64,000 nucleotides of DNA, taken from the NCBI RefSeq assembly GCF_001610895.1, contig NZ_CP011273.1, forward strand, positions 6,443,103 through 6,507,102, read 5' to 3'. A model generated the notes under the pieces. It had not been told where the DNA came from. It worked only from the letters and a program-made list of their open reading frames with translations, and searched no databases. Source of the stretch: Planctomyces sp. SH-PL62. Lineage in GTDB: Bacteria; Planctomycetota; Planctomycetia; Isosphaerales; Isosphaeraceae. Both the position numbers and the translations under genes were made by a program. Shown here one piece after another: positions 18,205 to 31,065 of the stretch (position 1 is its first letter; each line of letters begins with the position of its first letter).

Positions 18205-18672
18205 GGCCGGCCGCCGTCCTATGATTATTACGGCGGTGAAGCTTTCTCTCTCAGGAAATACGGGGAGACGCCAGGGGTGGGCCCTCGACCGATCGGGCCC
18301 CGTTCCCTCGACGAGAGCCGCCGTCCGTCAGGGCGGGCCTGAGGCAAGGCCCGCCGCGACGAGGTCGGGAACTCCCCGGACCTCCCTCCGCGTCCTCTCC
18401 CGCCCGTCGGCGAATCCCGAAACGAGGGGGATGCGCCGAGGCCCTGGTCGTGGTATGATGGAGCGGCGAGGATCTTCTTCGTAAGCGAGCGGACGCGGGC
18501 GGTTCGTGCGTCCCCCCCATTCCTGCCCACCGTCGATCGACCCGCGGCCCGACCGTCCCGGCCCCCTCCGGCTCGGCGATTTCGGACCGCCCTTCATCCC
18601 TCTCGGCCGGTCGGGGGCGGATCGAGGCCGAGCCAGGCAACGTCCCAGAACGTCCCAGAACGAGGCACGCGC

Positions 18673-19791
18673 ATGAGGGCATTGTGCAATCGCGAAGGAC
18701 TGCTCACCGCGTTCAACATGGTCAGCGGCGTCGTGCCCACGCGGAGTCCCAAGCCGATCCTGCAGAACGTCAAGCTGACGGTCGACGATGAGGAAGGCTC
18801 GGTCCTGATGGGGACCGACCTGGAAGTCGGCATCCGCCACCGGGTGCTGGGCGTGAAGGTGGAGGAGGCGGGTTCGGCGATCCTGCCGACGGCCAAGATC
18901 GGCCCCATCCTGCGGACCAGCGGCGACTCGGAACTGCTCCTGGAAACCGGCGACGAGCACCTGCACGTCAAGGGGGCCCGGTCGAGCTTCAAGCTGCCGC
19001 TGGAAGACCCGAGCCTCTATCCCGAGGTTCCCGACTTCGCCGCCGATCGGTATCATGTGGTGCTGGCGGGGGACCTCAAGAAGCTGATCCGGCGGACCGT
19101 GTTCGCGACCGACCTGGAGAGCGCCCGGTACGCCCTGGGTGGGGTCCTCGTCGAGCTGAAGCCCGACGGCATCGCGATGATCGGGACCGACGGCCGACGG
19201 CTGGCGAAGATGTCCGCCGGGGCCCAGGTCGAGAACGACCCGCCCGCGCCCTCGGGGACGCCGGTGATCCCGGTCAAGGCCCTCAAGCTGATCGAGCGGA
19301 ACCTCGTCGACGACGACCTGCTCGTCCACCTGACCATCCAGTCGGGGGCGGCGGTGCTGGTCCGGACCGAGGGGGCGGTGATCTACAGTCGGCTGGTGGA
19401 AGGCCGCTTCCCGCGCTATCAAGACGTCTTCCCGACGAGCGTCGAGACCCGGGTGCCGATGACCGTGGGCCCGCTCCGGCACGCCGTCGAGCAGGCCTCG
19501 ATCGTCACCAGCGACGAGAGCCGGGGGGTCGACTTCCAGTTCGGCCCCGGGGCGCTGAAGCTGTCGAGCCAGGCCGCCGACGTCGGCAGCGCGCAGGTGG
19601 ACCTGCCGCTGGAGTACCAGGGGAAGGCGGTCGAGATCACCTTCGACCCCCGCTACCTGCTGGACGCGCTGAAGACCCTGGACGACGACGGCGAGATCAC
19701 CGCCGAGCTGATCGACGCCAAGAACGCCGCCGTGTTCAAGACCCCGGACGATTACACCTACGTCGTGATGCCCCTGACCCGCGAACGCTGA
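18673..19791 (+). CDS. dnaN: DNA polymerase III subunit beta (sliding clamp)
   Basis: 372 residues, the usual length for DnaN (about 365-380). The N terminus (MRALCNREGLLTAFNMVSGVVPTRSPKPILQNVKL) and blocks such as LMGTDLEVGIRHRV, ILPTAKIGPILR, FAADRYHVVLAG-like strands and the C-terminal DYTYVVMPLTRER are characteristic of the beta clamp. The C-terminal MPL motif that binds clamp partners is present (MPLTRER). It tethers the replicative polymerase to DNA as a ring-shaped dimer. It lies directly downstream of the candidate origin, then dciA and gyrB follow on the same strand. Confidence 0.95.
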   Translation: MRALCNREGLLTAFNMVSGVVPTRSPKPILQNVKLTVDDEEGSVLMGTDLEVGIRHRVLGVKVEEAGSAILPTAKIGPILRTSGDSELLLETGDEHLHVKGARSSFKLPLEDPSLYPEVPDFAADRYHVVLAGDLKKLIRRTVFATDLESARYALGGVLVELKPDGIAMIGTDGRRLAKMSAGAQVENDPPAPSGTPVIPVKALKLIERNLVDDDLLVHLTIQSGAAVLVRTEGAVIYSRLVEGRFPRYQDVFPTSVETRVPMTVGPLRHAVEQASIVTSDESRGVDFQFGPGALKLSSQAADVGSAQVDLPLEYQGKAVEITFDPRYLLDALKTLDDDGEITAELIDAKNAAVFKTPDDYTYVVMPLTRER

Positions 19792-19853
19792 GCGAGCGCC
19801 GCGAGCCGGGCCCTCGGAGAGCCCGGTCCCCCGACCCAGGACGCCAGACCCGC

Positions 19854-20174
19854 ATGCCCAACCCCGACCGTCGCGGTCCCCGGCCCCTGTCCGACGTGCT
19901 CGGCGAACTGTTCGCCGCGCGCGGGTACGGCCGGCTCCACGCGATGGTCGAGCTGCAGACCGCCTGGGACGCCGCGCTGGGCGAGGCGTACCAGGGCCGG
20001 ACGCTCCTGGGCGACGTCCGACGCGGAACCCTGAACGTCACCGTCGACCACCCGGCCCTGCTGGAAGAGCTGTCCGCCTACCGCAAGGGGGAGCTGCTCC
20101 AGGCCATCCACGACGCCTGCCCCGGCTCGCAGATCCGGGGCCTGCGGTTCCGGATCGGGCCGGTGAAGCCGTGA
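19854..20174 (+). CDS. dciA: DciA-like protein (DUF721), replicative helicase loader
   Basis: A 106-residue DUF721 protein: LSDVLGELFAARGYGRLHAMVELQTAWDAALGEAY, then GTLNVTVDHPALLEELSAYRKGELLQAIHDACPGSQIRGLRFRIG. This is the KH-like core that defines DciA, the helicase operator in bacteria lacking DnaC/DnaI. It sits between dnaN and gyrB, 62 bases after dnaN, a common arrangement that supports the assignment. Confidence 0.85.
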   Translation: MPNPDRRGPRPLSDVLGELFAARGYGRLHAMVELQTAWDAALGEAYQGRTLLGDVRRGTLNVTVDHPALLEELSAYRKGELLQAIHDACPGSQIRGLRFRIGPVKP

Positions 20175-20179
20175 CGTGA

Positions 20180-22900
<2,721 letters not shown>

Positions 22901-23062
22901 CCCGACGCCGACGGCCCCGCCGGGCCGGGTCGGGCCGCGATTGCGAGAGTGCACAGCGAAGAGGATGGGACGGGACGGGGTGAGGACGAGCAGACCCGCC
23001 GCGGGGGCGCGACCCCCGAGACCGGGCCGGCCCTCCGGTCGATGCGTTCAGGGTGGGAATCG

Positions 23063-26000
23063 ATGATGGGGATAGCCCAGAAAGTCGCGCGAAACTTCAG
23101 CGACGCCGTCCGCGCGAGAGGCCAGTCGTATTTCACGAAGGGCCGCGTCAGCCTGATGTCGGCGAAGCCCAACGAGGTGGTGGCCCGGGTGCGCGGGACC
23201 ACCAAGTACCGGGTCCGCGCCCGGCTCCGGGGCGCGCGGCTGCTGGCCACCTGCTCGTGCCCGTATTTCGGGCCCCAGGGCGAGCCGTGCAAGCACCTCT
23301 GGGCGACCCTGATGCTGGCCGACTCGCGAGGCTTCCTCCAGTCGCCGCCGAACATGGCGGTGCGGCTGGTGGCCGAGCCCCCCGTCGCCCCGCCGCGTCC
23401 GCCCCCGGCGCGGGGGGGCCGCCGAGGCCCCGAGCCGACCCTCCCCGTCCCCGATCGGCGAGGGGGTCGACAGCCTGGGCGCGGAGATCCTGAACGCCGA
23501 CTACGGCCGCGACGTCATCATCGGCGCCCCCCGGACCCCCGGCCCGCAGGTCCCGAACCGGCCGGCCCGGGGCCGCGACCGCACCAGCGCCAAGGACCGC
23601 CGCGCCGCCGCCCGGGGCCGCGACCGCAACGGCGACCGCCCCTCCCCCGCCCCGGGGACGCCCCTCGCCGGCCCCACCGGCGCCTGGACCCCCGCCACCG
23701 CCCGCGAGGCCCGCGCGGCCCGGAACAAGGCCCGCCGCGAGGCCGACGCCGCCGGCCGCGCCGGGGCCGCCGCCGGCGCCGGCGCCAAGGCCGCCAACCG
23801 CAACGCCAAGCGGCTGCTGGTCTACATCCTCGACGTCGCGGCCACCCAGGCGCAGAATCAGGTCGTCATCGACCTCGCCCGCCGCCAGCGCAAGCCGACC
23901 GGGGAATGGGGCCCGCTTCGTCCCTGGTGGTACGCCCCCAAGGCCGCCCACGTCAAGTACGACCCCGAGGACCGCCTCCTCCTGGCCCTGCTCGACGAGG
24001 CCCACCACGGCTCCCCCGTCCTCACCGCCGCCGCCGCCGCCAACGGCCACGGGTCGGGCGACGAGGCCCACGCCCCGGCCCGCCCCAGCCGCAGCCCGGC
24101 CGCCGAACTCCGCGGCACCCGACGGTTCGTCCTCCGCAAGGACCACGCCTCGCTGGTCGAACGCCTGGCCCGCAGCGGCCGGCTCCGGCTCCGCCGCACC
24201 GACGGCGAGGACGAGCCCCCGACCATGCGCTGGGACGACGGCCAGCCCTGGCGGTTCGCCCTCGACCTCCGCGCCGAGGCCGGCGGCAAGCGCTGGTCCT
24301 GGCGCGGCGTCCTCCGCCGGGGGGACAACCGGATGGACCTGGCCGAGCCCCTCGTGCTGGTCCCCGGCCTCCTCGTCCTGGGGGTCGGCCGCGCCGCGAG
24401 GTTCGACGACCTGGGGGTCATGTCCTGGATCGTCCGCCTCCGCCTGGAGAAGGAGATCACCTTCGTCGAGCCCCAGCAAGACCTGATGCTGGGCCGGATC
24501 CTGGACGAGGCCCGCGTCCCGGCCTCCGAGCTGGTGGAGTCGATGGCGCTCGAGGAGATCGCCGTCAAGCCCCGCCCCAGCCTCACCCTGCGCACCCCCC
24601 GGCAGAACTGGGGGATGGCCGCCGACAAGCTCCTGGCCGACCTGGAGTTCGACTACGACGGGGCCCTGATCCCCGCCGGCCGGACCACCCCCCTGGCCGT
24701 CTCGACCGAGGTCGGCCTGGTGATCCGCCGCGACCCCCGCACCGAGTCCGCCGCCGACGTCAAGCTGTTCGAGCTGGGCTTCCGCGAGGCCAAGGACCCC
24801 CGGCTCGACCCCAACACCCTGGAACTCCCCGCCAAGCGGATGGACGCCGTCACCAAGGAGCTGGTCCTGGCCGGCTGGCGGATCGAGGCCGAAGGCAAGC
24901 TGATCCGCCCCGCCGGCGAGTTCAAGCTGGCCCTCTCCACCGGCATCGACTGGTTCGACCTCGACGGCGGCGTCGACTACGGCGGCCAGAGCGTCAGCCT
25001 CCCCGAGCTGCTCTCCGCCGCCCGCCGCGGCGACACCATGATCGAGCTGGGCGACGGCTCCATGGGCATGCTCCCCGACGAGTGGCTCAAGCGCTACGGC
25101 CTGCTCGCCGACGTCGGCGCCGAGGAGAACGGCGCGCTTCGGTTCAACGCCTCCCAGGCCGGGCTGCTCGACGCCCTCCTGGAGAACCAGCCCGAGATCC
25201 AGATCGACGAGGCGTTCGCCAAGGTCCGCAAGAACCTCCGCCAGTTCGACGGCGTCGTCCCGCTCGACGCCCCCCCGGGCTTCCACGGCGACCTGCGGCC
25301 CTACCAGCGCGAGGGCCTGGGCTGGCTCGACTACCTCCAGCGGTTCGGCTTCGGCGGCATCCTCGCCGACGACATGGGCCTGGGCAAGACCATCCAGGTG
25401 CTCGCCCTGCTCCAGCGGCGGCGGTTCCGTCGCCAGGCCAAGGGCCCCGCCCTCGCCGTCGTCCCCCGCTCCCTGGTCTTCAACTGGCTCCAGGAGGCCG
25501 AGAAGTTCACCCCCAGGCTCCGGGTCCTGGACTACACCGGCTCCGGCCGCCACCCGCTCCGCGAGAAGTTCGGCGAGTACGACCTCATCGTCACCACCTA
25601 CGGCACCCTCCGCACCGACATCGCCGAGCTGATCGAGATCGACTTCGACTACGTCATCCTCGACGAGGCCCAGGCGATCAAGAACTCCGAGAGCCAGTCC
25701 TCCAAGTCGGTCCGGCTGCTCAAGTCCCGGCACCGCCTGGCCATCAGCGGCACCCCGATCGAGAACCACATCGGCGAGCTCTGGTCGATCCTCGAATTCC
25801 TCAACCCCGGCATGCTCGGCAGCGACACCGTCTTCAAGCGCTACGCCTCCTCGTCGAACGTCGAGGGCGAGGACCGCTCGCTGCTCGCCAAGGCCCTCCG
25901 GCCGTTCATCCTCCGCCGCACCAAGTCCGAGGTCGTCAAGGACCTCCCCGACAAGACCGAGCAGACCCTCTACTGCGACATGGAGGCCGACCAGCGGCGC

Positions 26001-26666
26001 ACCTATGAGGAACTCCGCGTCCACTACCGCGACGCGCTGCTCAAGAAGGACTCCGCCGAGCTGAACCGCTCCAAGATCGAGGTCCTCGAGGCCCTCCTGC
26101 GGCTCCGCCAGGCCGCCTGCCACCCCGGCCTCATCAGCCCCGACCTCAGCTCCAGCCCCAGCGCCAAGCTCGACATGCTGATGCCGTCGCTGGCCGAGAT
26201 CGTCGAAGAAGGGCACAAGGTCCTGGTCTTCTCGCAGTTCACCAGCTTCCTGTCGATCGTCAAGGAACGGCTCGACCGCGACGGCCTGGTCTACGAGTAC
26301 CTCGACGGCCGCACCCGCAACCGCTCCGCCAAGGTCGACCGGTTCCAGAACGATCCCGACTGCCCGATCTTCCTCATCAGCCTCAAGGCCGGCGGCCTGG
26401 GCCTCAACCTGACCGCCGCCGAGTACGTCTACCTGCTCGACCCCTGGTGGAACCCCGCCGTCGAGGCCCAGGCCATCGACCGCTCCCACCGGATCGGCCA
26501 GACCCAGCACGTCTTCGCCTACCGCCTCATCTGCCGGAACACCGTCGAGGAGAAGATCCTCGACCTCCAGCAGAAGAAGCGCGACCTGGCCGACGCCATC
26601 CTCAACGCCGACAACCGGGTCATCTCCGGGCTCACCCGCGACGACCTCGAATTCCTCCTCTCCTGA
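23063..26666 (+). CDS. SWIM zinc finger / SNF2-family helicase, frameshifted at a poly-G run
   Basis: The N-terminal frame from ATG 23063 carries a SWIM zinc-binding motif, C-S-C-P-Y-F-G-P-Q-G-E-P-C-K-H (about residues 64-78). After seven G (23412-23418) this frame becomes Arg/Pro nonsense. The sense continues one frame over (EGVDSLGAEILNADYGRDV...), with a basic Ala/Arg linker, a SNF2-type accessory domain, then the two RecA-like helicase lobes: DDMGLGKTIQVL (motif I), DEAQAIKN (motif II), SGTPIENHIGELWSI (motif III), ISLKAGGLGLNLTAA and DRSHRIGQTQHV (motifs V and VI). Six G would restore one protein of about 1200 residues. Taken literally, the conserved helicase is translated from the first start in its own frame, ATG 24225. 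The protein is a DNA translocase, likely in chromatin or repair. It lies 160 bases after gyrB. Confidence 0.82.
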
Positions 26667-26760
26667 CCCGTGCGGCCCCCCGCGGGTTGCGTCGCCGCGC
26701 GGGCCGGGTTACCTTGGCGGGCCCACGACCGATGCGAAGCCGCCACCCGGGAGCCCCGCC

Positions 26761-27480
26761 ATGACCCCTCGCCTCCGCCCGCTTGCCTCGATCGCCCCCC
26801 TCTTCCTGCTCGCCTTGGCCCTCCCCACGGCCTTCGCCCAGGAAGCCAAGAAGGAAGAGCCCGCCCCCGCCCAGGCCCCCCCGGCCGACGACCCGGCCAA
26901 GCTCAAGGAGCAGATCGCCGCGCTCCAGAAGGAAGTCGCCGAGCTCAAGACCAAGCTCGCCAAGGTGGAGGTCGAGAAGCTCGGCGCCTCGCTGACCGTC
27001 GACAAGGGGAAGGACGGCGCCGAGGTCGCCACGGTCAACATCCTCAAGAAGTGGAGCGGCGATAAGGACGGCCTGGCCTTCCTCAAGACCATCCCCAACC
27101 TTCAGGTCGTCTACATCGACAACCCCGCCGTCGCCGACGCCGCGCTCGCCCCCCTCAAGGAACTCCCCACCCTCACCGCGCTCACCCTGATGAGCCCCGC
27201 GATCACCGACGCCGGCCTCGAACAGATCAAGGACCTGAAGGGCCTGACCATGCTCTTCCTGACCGGCAGCAAGGTCGGCGACAAGGGCCTGGAGCACCTC
27301 AAGGGCCTCCCCAACCTGCAGGTCCTCGCCCTCAGCCGCACCGACGTCACCGACGCCGGCCTTGAAGTCCTCAAGGACGTCAAGACCCTCAAGTCCGTCT
27401 ACCTCATCGGCGCCAAGGTCTCCCCCGAAGCCATCGAAACGTTCAAGGCCGCCGTCCCCGGCGTCGCCGTCTACAAGTGA
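26761..27480 (+). CDS. Exported leucine-rich-repeat protein
   Basis: A 239-residue protein: signal peptide (MTPRLRPLASIAPLFLLALALPTAFAQE), a Glu/Lys/Pro-rich linker, a short coiled coil (KLKEQIAALQKEVAELKTKLAKVEVEKL, about 45-72), then five LRR units of about 24 residues (for example LQVVYIDNPAVADAALAPLKELPTL, LTMLFLTGSKVGDKGLEHLKGLPNL, LQVLALSRTDVTDAGLEVLKDV). These are the 'D-A-G-L' bacterial LRRs common in planctomycetes and likely mediate protein binding in the periplasm. It follows the helicase gene by 94 bases on the same strand. Confidence 0.82.
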   Translation: MTPRLRPLASIAPLFLLALALPTAFAQEAKKEEPAPAQAPPADDPAKLKEQIAALQKEVAELKTKLAKVEVEKLGASLTVDKGKDGAEVATVNILKKWSGDKDGLAFLKTIPNLQVVYIDNPAVADAALAPLKELPTLTALTLMSPAITDAGLEQIKDLKGLTMLFLTGSKVGDKGLEHLKGLPNLQVLALSRTDVTDAGLEVLKDVKTLKSVYLIGAKVSPEAIETFKAAVPGVAVYK

Positions 27481-27535
27481 CCCGCCGCCCCGAACTCCCC
27501 CCGATCCGACCTTGAATCGAGGCCGTCGCCCACGT

Positions 27536-27561
27536 CCCTCCTCCCCCTCGAGGGAGAAGGG
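27536..27561. repeat. Dispersed intergenic hairpin element, copy 3
   Basis: CCCTCCTCCC and GGGAGAAGGG pair around CTCGA between the LRR gene and the GH78 gene. It is related to 11405-11427 and could also act as a terminator of the LRR gene. Confidence 0.4.
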
Positions 27562-27726
27562 ATGACGTCGACGGCCTCTCGTGATCGCGGCTGAATCGAA
27601 ACGCCGGAGGCTCGGGCTCGCGCGATCGCCTGGCGTCTGGGATCGGCTCCGGCCGGGGGGTATCATCGAGTCGAGTGCGAGGCGCGGCCGGTGCCGGGGG
27701 ATTCGTCGACACGGAATGGTGCGAAG

Positions 27727-30660
27727 ATGAGAAGATCACGATTCGCGTTCTGGACCGCCTGCTGGGCGGCGGTCGTCGTCGTCGTCGGGGCGAGGGGTGA
27801 GGAGGCCCCGGCGACGCCGGGAGGCGCGCTGACGGCGAAGTGGATCTGGCTCGATCAGGAAGACCCGAACCCGTACAACCAGACGATCCTGGCGCGCAAG
27901 GACTTCACGCTCGACCGCCCGGCGCGGGGGCGGGTCCGGATCACGGCCGACAGCTTCTATCGGCTCTCCATCAACGGCCGATGGGTCAACGACGGCCCCT
28001 GCCGCGCCTGGGCCGAGCACTACCAGTACGACGACCTCGACGTCACCCCGTACCTGCGCGCGGGGGAGAACGCGATCGCCGTCGTGGCCCGCTACTACGG
28101 CGTGGGAGACTTCCACAAGGTCCCCAAGCGCGCCGGGCTGCTCGTCCAGGTCGACGTGAAGGGGACCGACGAACGGACGACCAGCGTGGCGACCGACGAA
28201 TCGTGGGAGGTCGCGCCGGCCGAGGCCTGGGCCCGCAACACGCCCAAGATCAGCATCCAGATGGAGCCCGCCGAGCTTTACGACGCGACCCTGGAGGCCG
28301 CACCCCAGTTCGCCCCCGCCAAGGTCGTCGCCGAGACGGCCGACGGACCCTGGAAGGACCTCCGCCCCCGCGACGTCGCGCTCCTGACCCGCCAGCCTGT
28401 CCCCCTGAAGAAGTTCCTGGGCGCCAGCGTGGTCCGGGCCGACGGCTGGAACTTCTGCTTCCCCGCCGCCCGCCTGGTCCACCCCGGCCTGATCGAGGCC
28501 AACCGCAACACGAGCGCCGGCTGCGGCCTGGCGACGGTGATCGTCAACGACGCGCCGTGCGAGGTCCGCGTGGCCGACGAGAACGTCGACGTCGCCGTCG
28601 ACGGCGCGCGGGCGAAGGACGGCGTGTTCCAGCTCGAACCCGGCCGGCACCTGCTCCTGGGCTTCGTCCGCAACTTCTTCGGCCACGACAAGGAGAAGGC
28701 CGTCCGGTTCCTCGACCCCAGGGGCTTCCGCCTGACCAACCCGATGGGCGACGACCAGACCAACCCCTTCTGCTTCCTCGCCTTCCCCGAATTCGCCGTG
28801 GCGGGCGACGACCTGGTCTGGCCCGAGCTGGAGCAGCGCCCGGAGTTCGCCAGGGCCGAGCAGGGCTACAACGCCGCGAAGGCCGAGCTGCTGGCGTCCG
28901 TGAAGTCGGTCGACGACCTCGAGGAGAAGCTGGCGGACCGGATCAAGCAGATGCCCTCCGGCCAGATGTTCGTGCGCGACGCCTTCTGGCGGTTCGTCGG
29001 CCGTCGGGTGGTCGCCCCGGCCGACGACCTGGTGTCGCAGCCGTACGCGCTGACCCACGAATCCCCCTCCTCGACGACGATCCGCCCCAGCGCCGACGGG
29101 GACGTCGAGCTTCTCTACGACCTGGGCGAGCAGAACGTCGGCTACTACGACTTCGAGCTGGTCGCCGACGCGGGCGTGTCCGTCGATATCTTCGGCGTGG
29201 AGTACATCGCGCCCGACGGCCGCATCCAGTTCCCGATCGGCAATCGCAACGGGATGCGCTACGTCACCAAGAAGGGCGTGAACACGTTCACATCCTTGAA
29301 GCGAAGGTCGGGCCGCTACCTGTTCGTGACCCTGCGGAACCAGAAGACGCCGGTCACGATCCGCAACCTCCGGCTGATCGAGTCGACCTATCCGGTGGAG
29401 CAGGCGGGGAGCTTCGCGTGCAGCGACCCCCGGCTGGACCGGATCTGGGAGATCTCCACGCGGACGCTCAAGCTCTGCATGGAAGACACCTACACCGACT
29501 GCCCGCTGTACGAGCAGACCCACTGGGTCGGCGACGCGCGGAACGAGTCGCTGCTGGCGTACCAGGTCTTCGGCGCGACCGACCTGGCCCGGCGCTGCAT
29601 CCGGATCACGGCCGACTCGCTGGAGCACTACCCGATCGCCGGCTGCCAGACGCCGTCGAGCTGGGACGTGCTGATCCCGGCCTGGAGCTTCCTCTGGGGG
29701 ATCTCGATCTGGGACTACTACTGGTACACCGGCGACCTGGAAGCCCTCCGGGAGTTCCACCCGGCGGCGATCAAGAACCTGCAAGGGGCGGAGAAGCACA
29801 TCAACCCCCAGGGGCTGTTCACCGGCCCCTACTGGAACTTCTTCGACTGGTCGGGCCTGGACCAGAACCGCAAGACGGTCCTGCACAACAGCCTCTTCTT
29901 CATCGGCGCGATCGACGCGGCCCTGAAATCGGCCGAGGCCCTCGGCGACCACTCGGGCGACGCCTGGCTGAACGCCACCCGCGCCCGGCTCGCGGAAGGG
30001 GTGAACCGGCTCTGGGACCGCGAGAAACAGGCCTACCCGGACTCCGTGCACGACGACGGCAAGGCCAGCCCGTCGACCAGCCAGCACACGAGCTTCCTGG
30101 CGATCCTCTACGACGTGATCGACCCCGCGAACCGCGCCGCCGCCGCGAAGAACGTGCTCGCCCCCCCCGACGGCATGGTCCGCGTCGGCTCGCCGTTCGC
30201 CGCCCTTTATCACTACGGGGCGATGGAGGCGCTCGGCCGCGAGGACGCGATCATCGCCGAGATCTACAAGAATTACCTGCCGATGCTCGACGCCGGCGCG
30301 ACGACCGTGTGGGAGAGCTTCGCCACCGGAACGACCGGCGGCGGCGGCTTCCCGACCCGGAGCCATTGCCACGCCTGGTCGTCGGCCCCGAACCTCTACC
30401 TCCCCCGCATCCTCCTCGGCGTCAGGCCGACCTCGCCGGCCTCCGCGACCGTCGAGATCAACCCCAGGCCCTCCGGCCTCTCCTGGGCCAGGGGGACGGT
30501 CCTCACCGCCAGGGGGCCGATCACCGTCTCCTGGAAGGTCGACGAGCACGGCGCGCTCGCCGTCGAGGCCGCCGCGCCCGAGGGCGTCGTGCTGACCATC
30601 GGCCGCAACCCCGAGACCGACGGCAAGCCCCTGACCTTCAACGGCCGGCCCGCGCCTTGA
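27727..30660 (+). CDS. Alpha-L-rhamnosidase (GH78), exported
   Basis: A 977-residue protein with signal peptide (RFAFWTACWAAVVVVVGARGEE). The N-terminal beta-sandwich (ITADSFYRLSINGRWVNDGPCRAW, residues about 70-110) is the rhamnosidase N-domain. The (alpha/alpha)6 catalytic barrel contains MEDTYTDCPLYEQTHWVGDARNES (about 590-615), the active-site region of GH78 with its acidic residues, followed by SLAYQVFG and later a WESFATGTTGGGGFPTRSHCHAWSS region. The C-terminal domain ends in the typical P-x-x-A-x-V-E-I-x-P-R pattern. It removes terminal alpha-L-rhamnose from plant or algal polysaccharides or glycosides. The ATG at 27727 begins the signal peptide. Confidence 0.88.
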   Translation: MRRSRFAFWTACWAAVVVVVGARGEEAPATPGGALTAKWIWLDQEDPNPYNQTILARKDFTLDRPARGRVRITADSFYRLSINGRWVNDGPCRAWAEHYQYDDLDVTPYLRAGENAIAVVARYYGVGDFHKVPKRAGLLVQVDVKGTDERTTSVATDESWEVAPAEAWARNTPKISIQMEPAELYDATLEAAPQFAPAKVVAETADGPWKDLRPRDVALLTRQPVPLKKFLGASVVRADGWNFCFPAARLVHPGLIEANRNTSAGCGLATVIVNDAPCEVRVADENVDVAVDGARAKDGVFQLEPGRHLLLGFVRNFFGHDKEKAVRFLDPRGFRLTNPMGDDQTNPFCFLAFPEFAVAGDDLVWPELEQRPEFARAEQGYNAAKAELLASVKSVDDLEEKLADRIKQMPSGQMFVRDAFWRFVGRRVVAPADDLVSQPYALTHESPSSTTIRPSADGDVELLYDLGEQNVGYYDFELVADAGVSVDIFGVEYIAPDGRIQFPIGNRNGMRYVTKKGVNTFTSLKRRSGRYLFVTLRNQKTPVTIRNLRLIESTYPVEQAGSFACSDPRLDRIWEISTRTLKLCMEDTYTDCPLYEQTHWVGDARNESLLAYQVFGATDLARRCIRITADSLEHYPIAGCQTPSSWDVLIPAWSFLWGISIWDYYWYTGDLEALREFHPAAIKNLQGAEKHINPQGLFTGPYWNFFDWSGLDQNRKTVLHNSLFFIGAIDAALKSAEALGDHSGDAWLNATRARLAEGVNRLWDREKQAYPDSVHDDGKASPSTSQHTSFLAILYDVIDPANRAAAAKNVLAPPDGMVRVGSPFAALYHYGAMEALGREDAIIAEIYKNYLPMLDAGATTVWESFATGTTGGGGFPTRSHCHAWSSAPNLYLPRILLGVRPTSPASATVEINPRPSGLSWARGTVLTARGPITVSWKVDEHGALAVEAAAPEGVVLTIGRNPETDGKPLTFNGRPAP

Positions 30661-30685
30661 ATCGGAAAGCCTCCGGCGTCCCACG

Positions 30686-30769
30686 CAGGAGGTCGAACTG
30701 AAGTACCGGGTCGACGGCCGGGTCGAACCGGAGGGGGAGATCACCTTCTTCTCGGCCGCCCGGCCCTGA
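30686..30769 (+). pseudogene. Remnant of a coding tail (unidentified)
   Basis: A short open stretch reads ...EVELKYRVDGRVEPEGEITF then FSAARP and a stop at 30767-30769. The composition is that of a beta-strand-rich protein end with normal codon choice for this genome, and it has no start. It looks like the surviving 3' end of a deleted gene. Chance reading in GC-rich DNA cannot be excluded. Confidence 0.25.
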
Positions 30770-30863
30770 CCGACAGTCGCGGCCTTTTTCGATCGAGGGA
30801 CGACGAAGCGTGGCGACTCGGCAGGACATGACGATTATTCGCATCATTAGCGAACGATCCTGC

Positions 30864-30893
30864 TTGTGAGAACTCATGGCGAATTGATACAAT
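30864..30893 (+). promoter_or_regulatory. Sigma70-type promoter candidate for the PEP-CTERM gene
   Basis: TTGTGA (30864-30869) and TACAAT (30888-30893) are separated by 18 bases, in an AT-richer patch 173 bases before the start at 31066. Confidence 0.35.
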
Positions 30894-31065
30894 CCGCCAC
30901 GCACCGCGACCGACGCCACTCGATTTCGGGGGCCTCGATCGTCCTCGCCCAGCCTCGCGACGGCGCGACGGGCGATCGGACGTCGCGGCCGCCCGCTCAA
31001 GGACGAGCCCGAGCCATGACTTCGAAACGATGCAAGACACCCTTCGGGACGACTGGGAGAACTCC

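Larger units (their letters stand above)
17772..18672. other. 901-base intergenic region upstream of dnaN; probable origin region
   Basis: No credible gene lies here. It begins with a terminator-like hairpin (17817-17840), holds a group of DnaA-box-like 9-mers (17993-18204) with AT-richer patches at 18146-18181 and 18217-18265, and ends with the leader of dnaN. Confidence 0.55.
30661..31065. other. Intergenic: gene remnant tail plus promoter-like sequence
   Basis: 405 bases after the GH78 gene. It contains the coding-like tail at 30686-30769 and a sigma70-type promoter candidate at 30864-30893, about 170 bases before the PEP-CTERM gene. The middle part (30820-30895) is AT-richer than its surroundings. 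Confidence 0.4.

Noticed and set aside
27736..30744. A 1000-residue open frame on the minus strand across the rhamnosidase gene
   Set aside because: It is an antisense shadow in GC-rich DNA: Asp/Val/Gly/Arg-rich, no domain motif, and fully overlapped by a well-supported GH78 gene.
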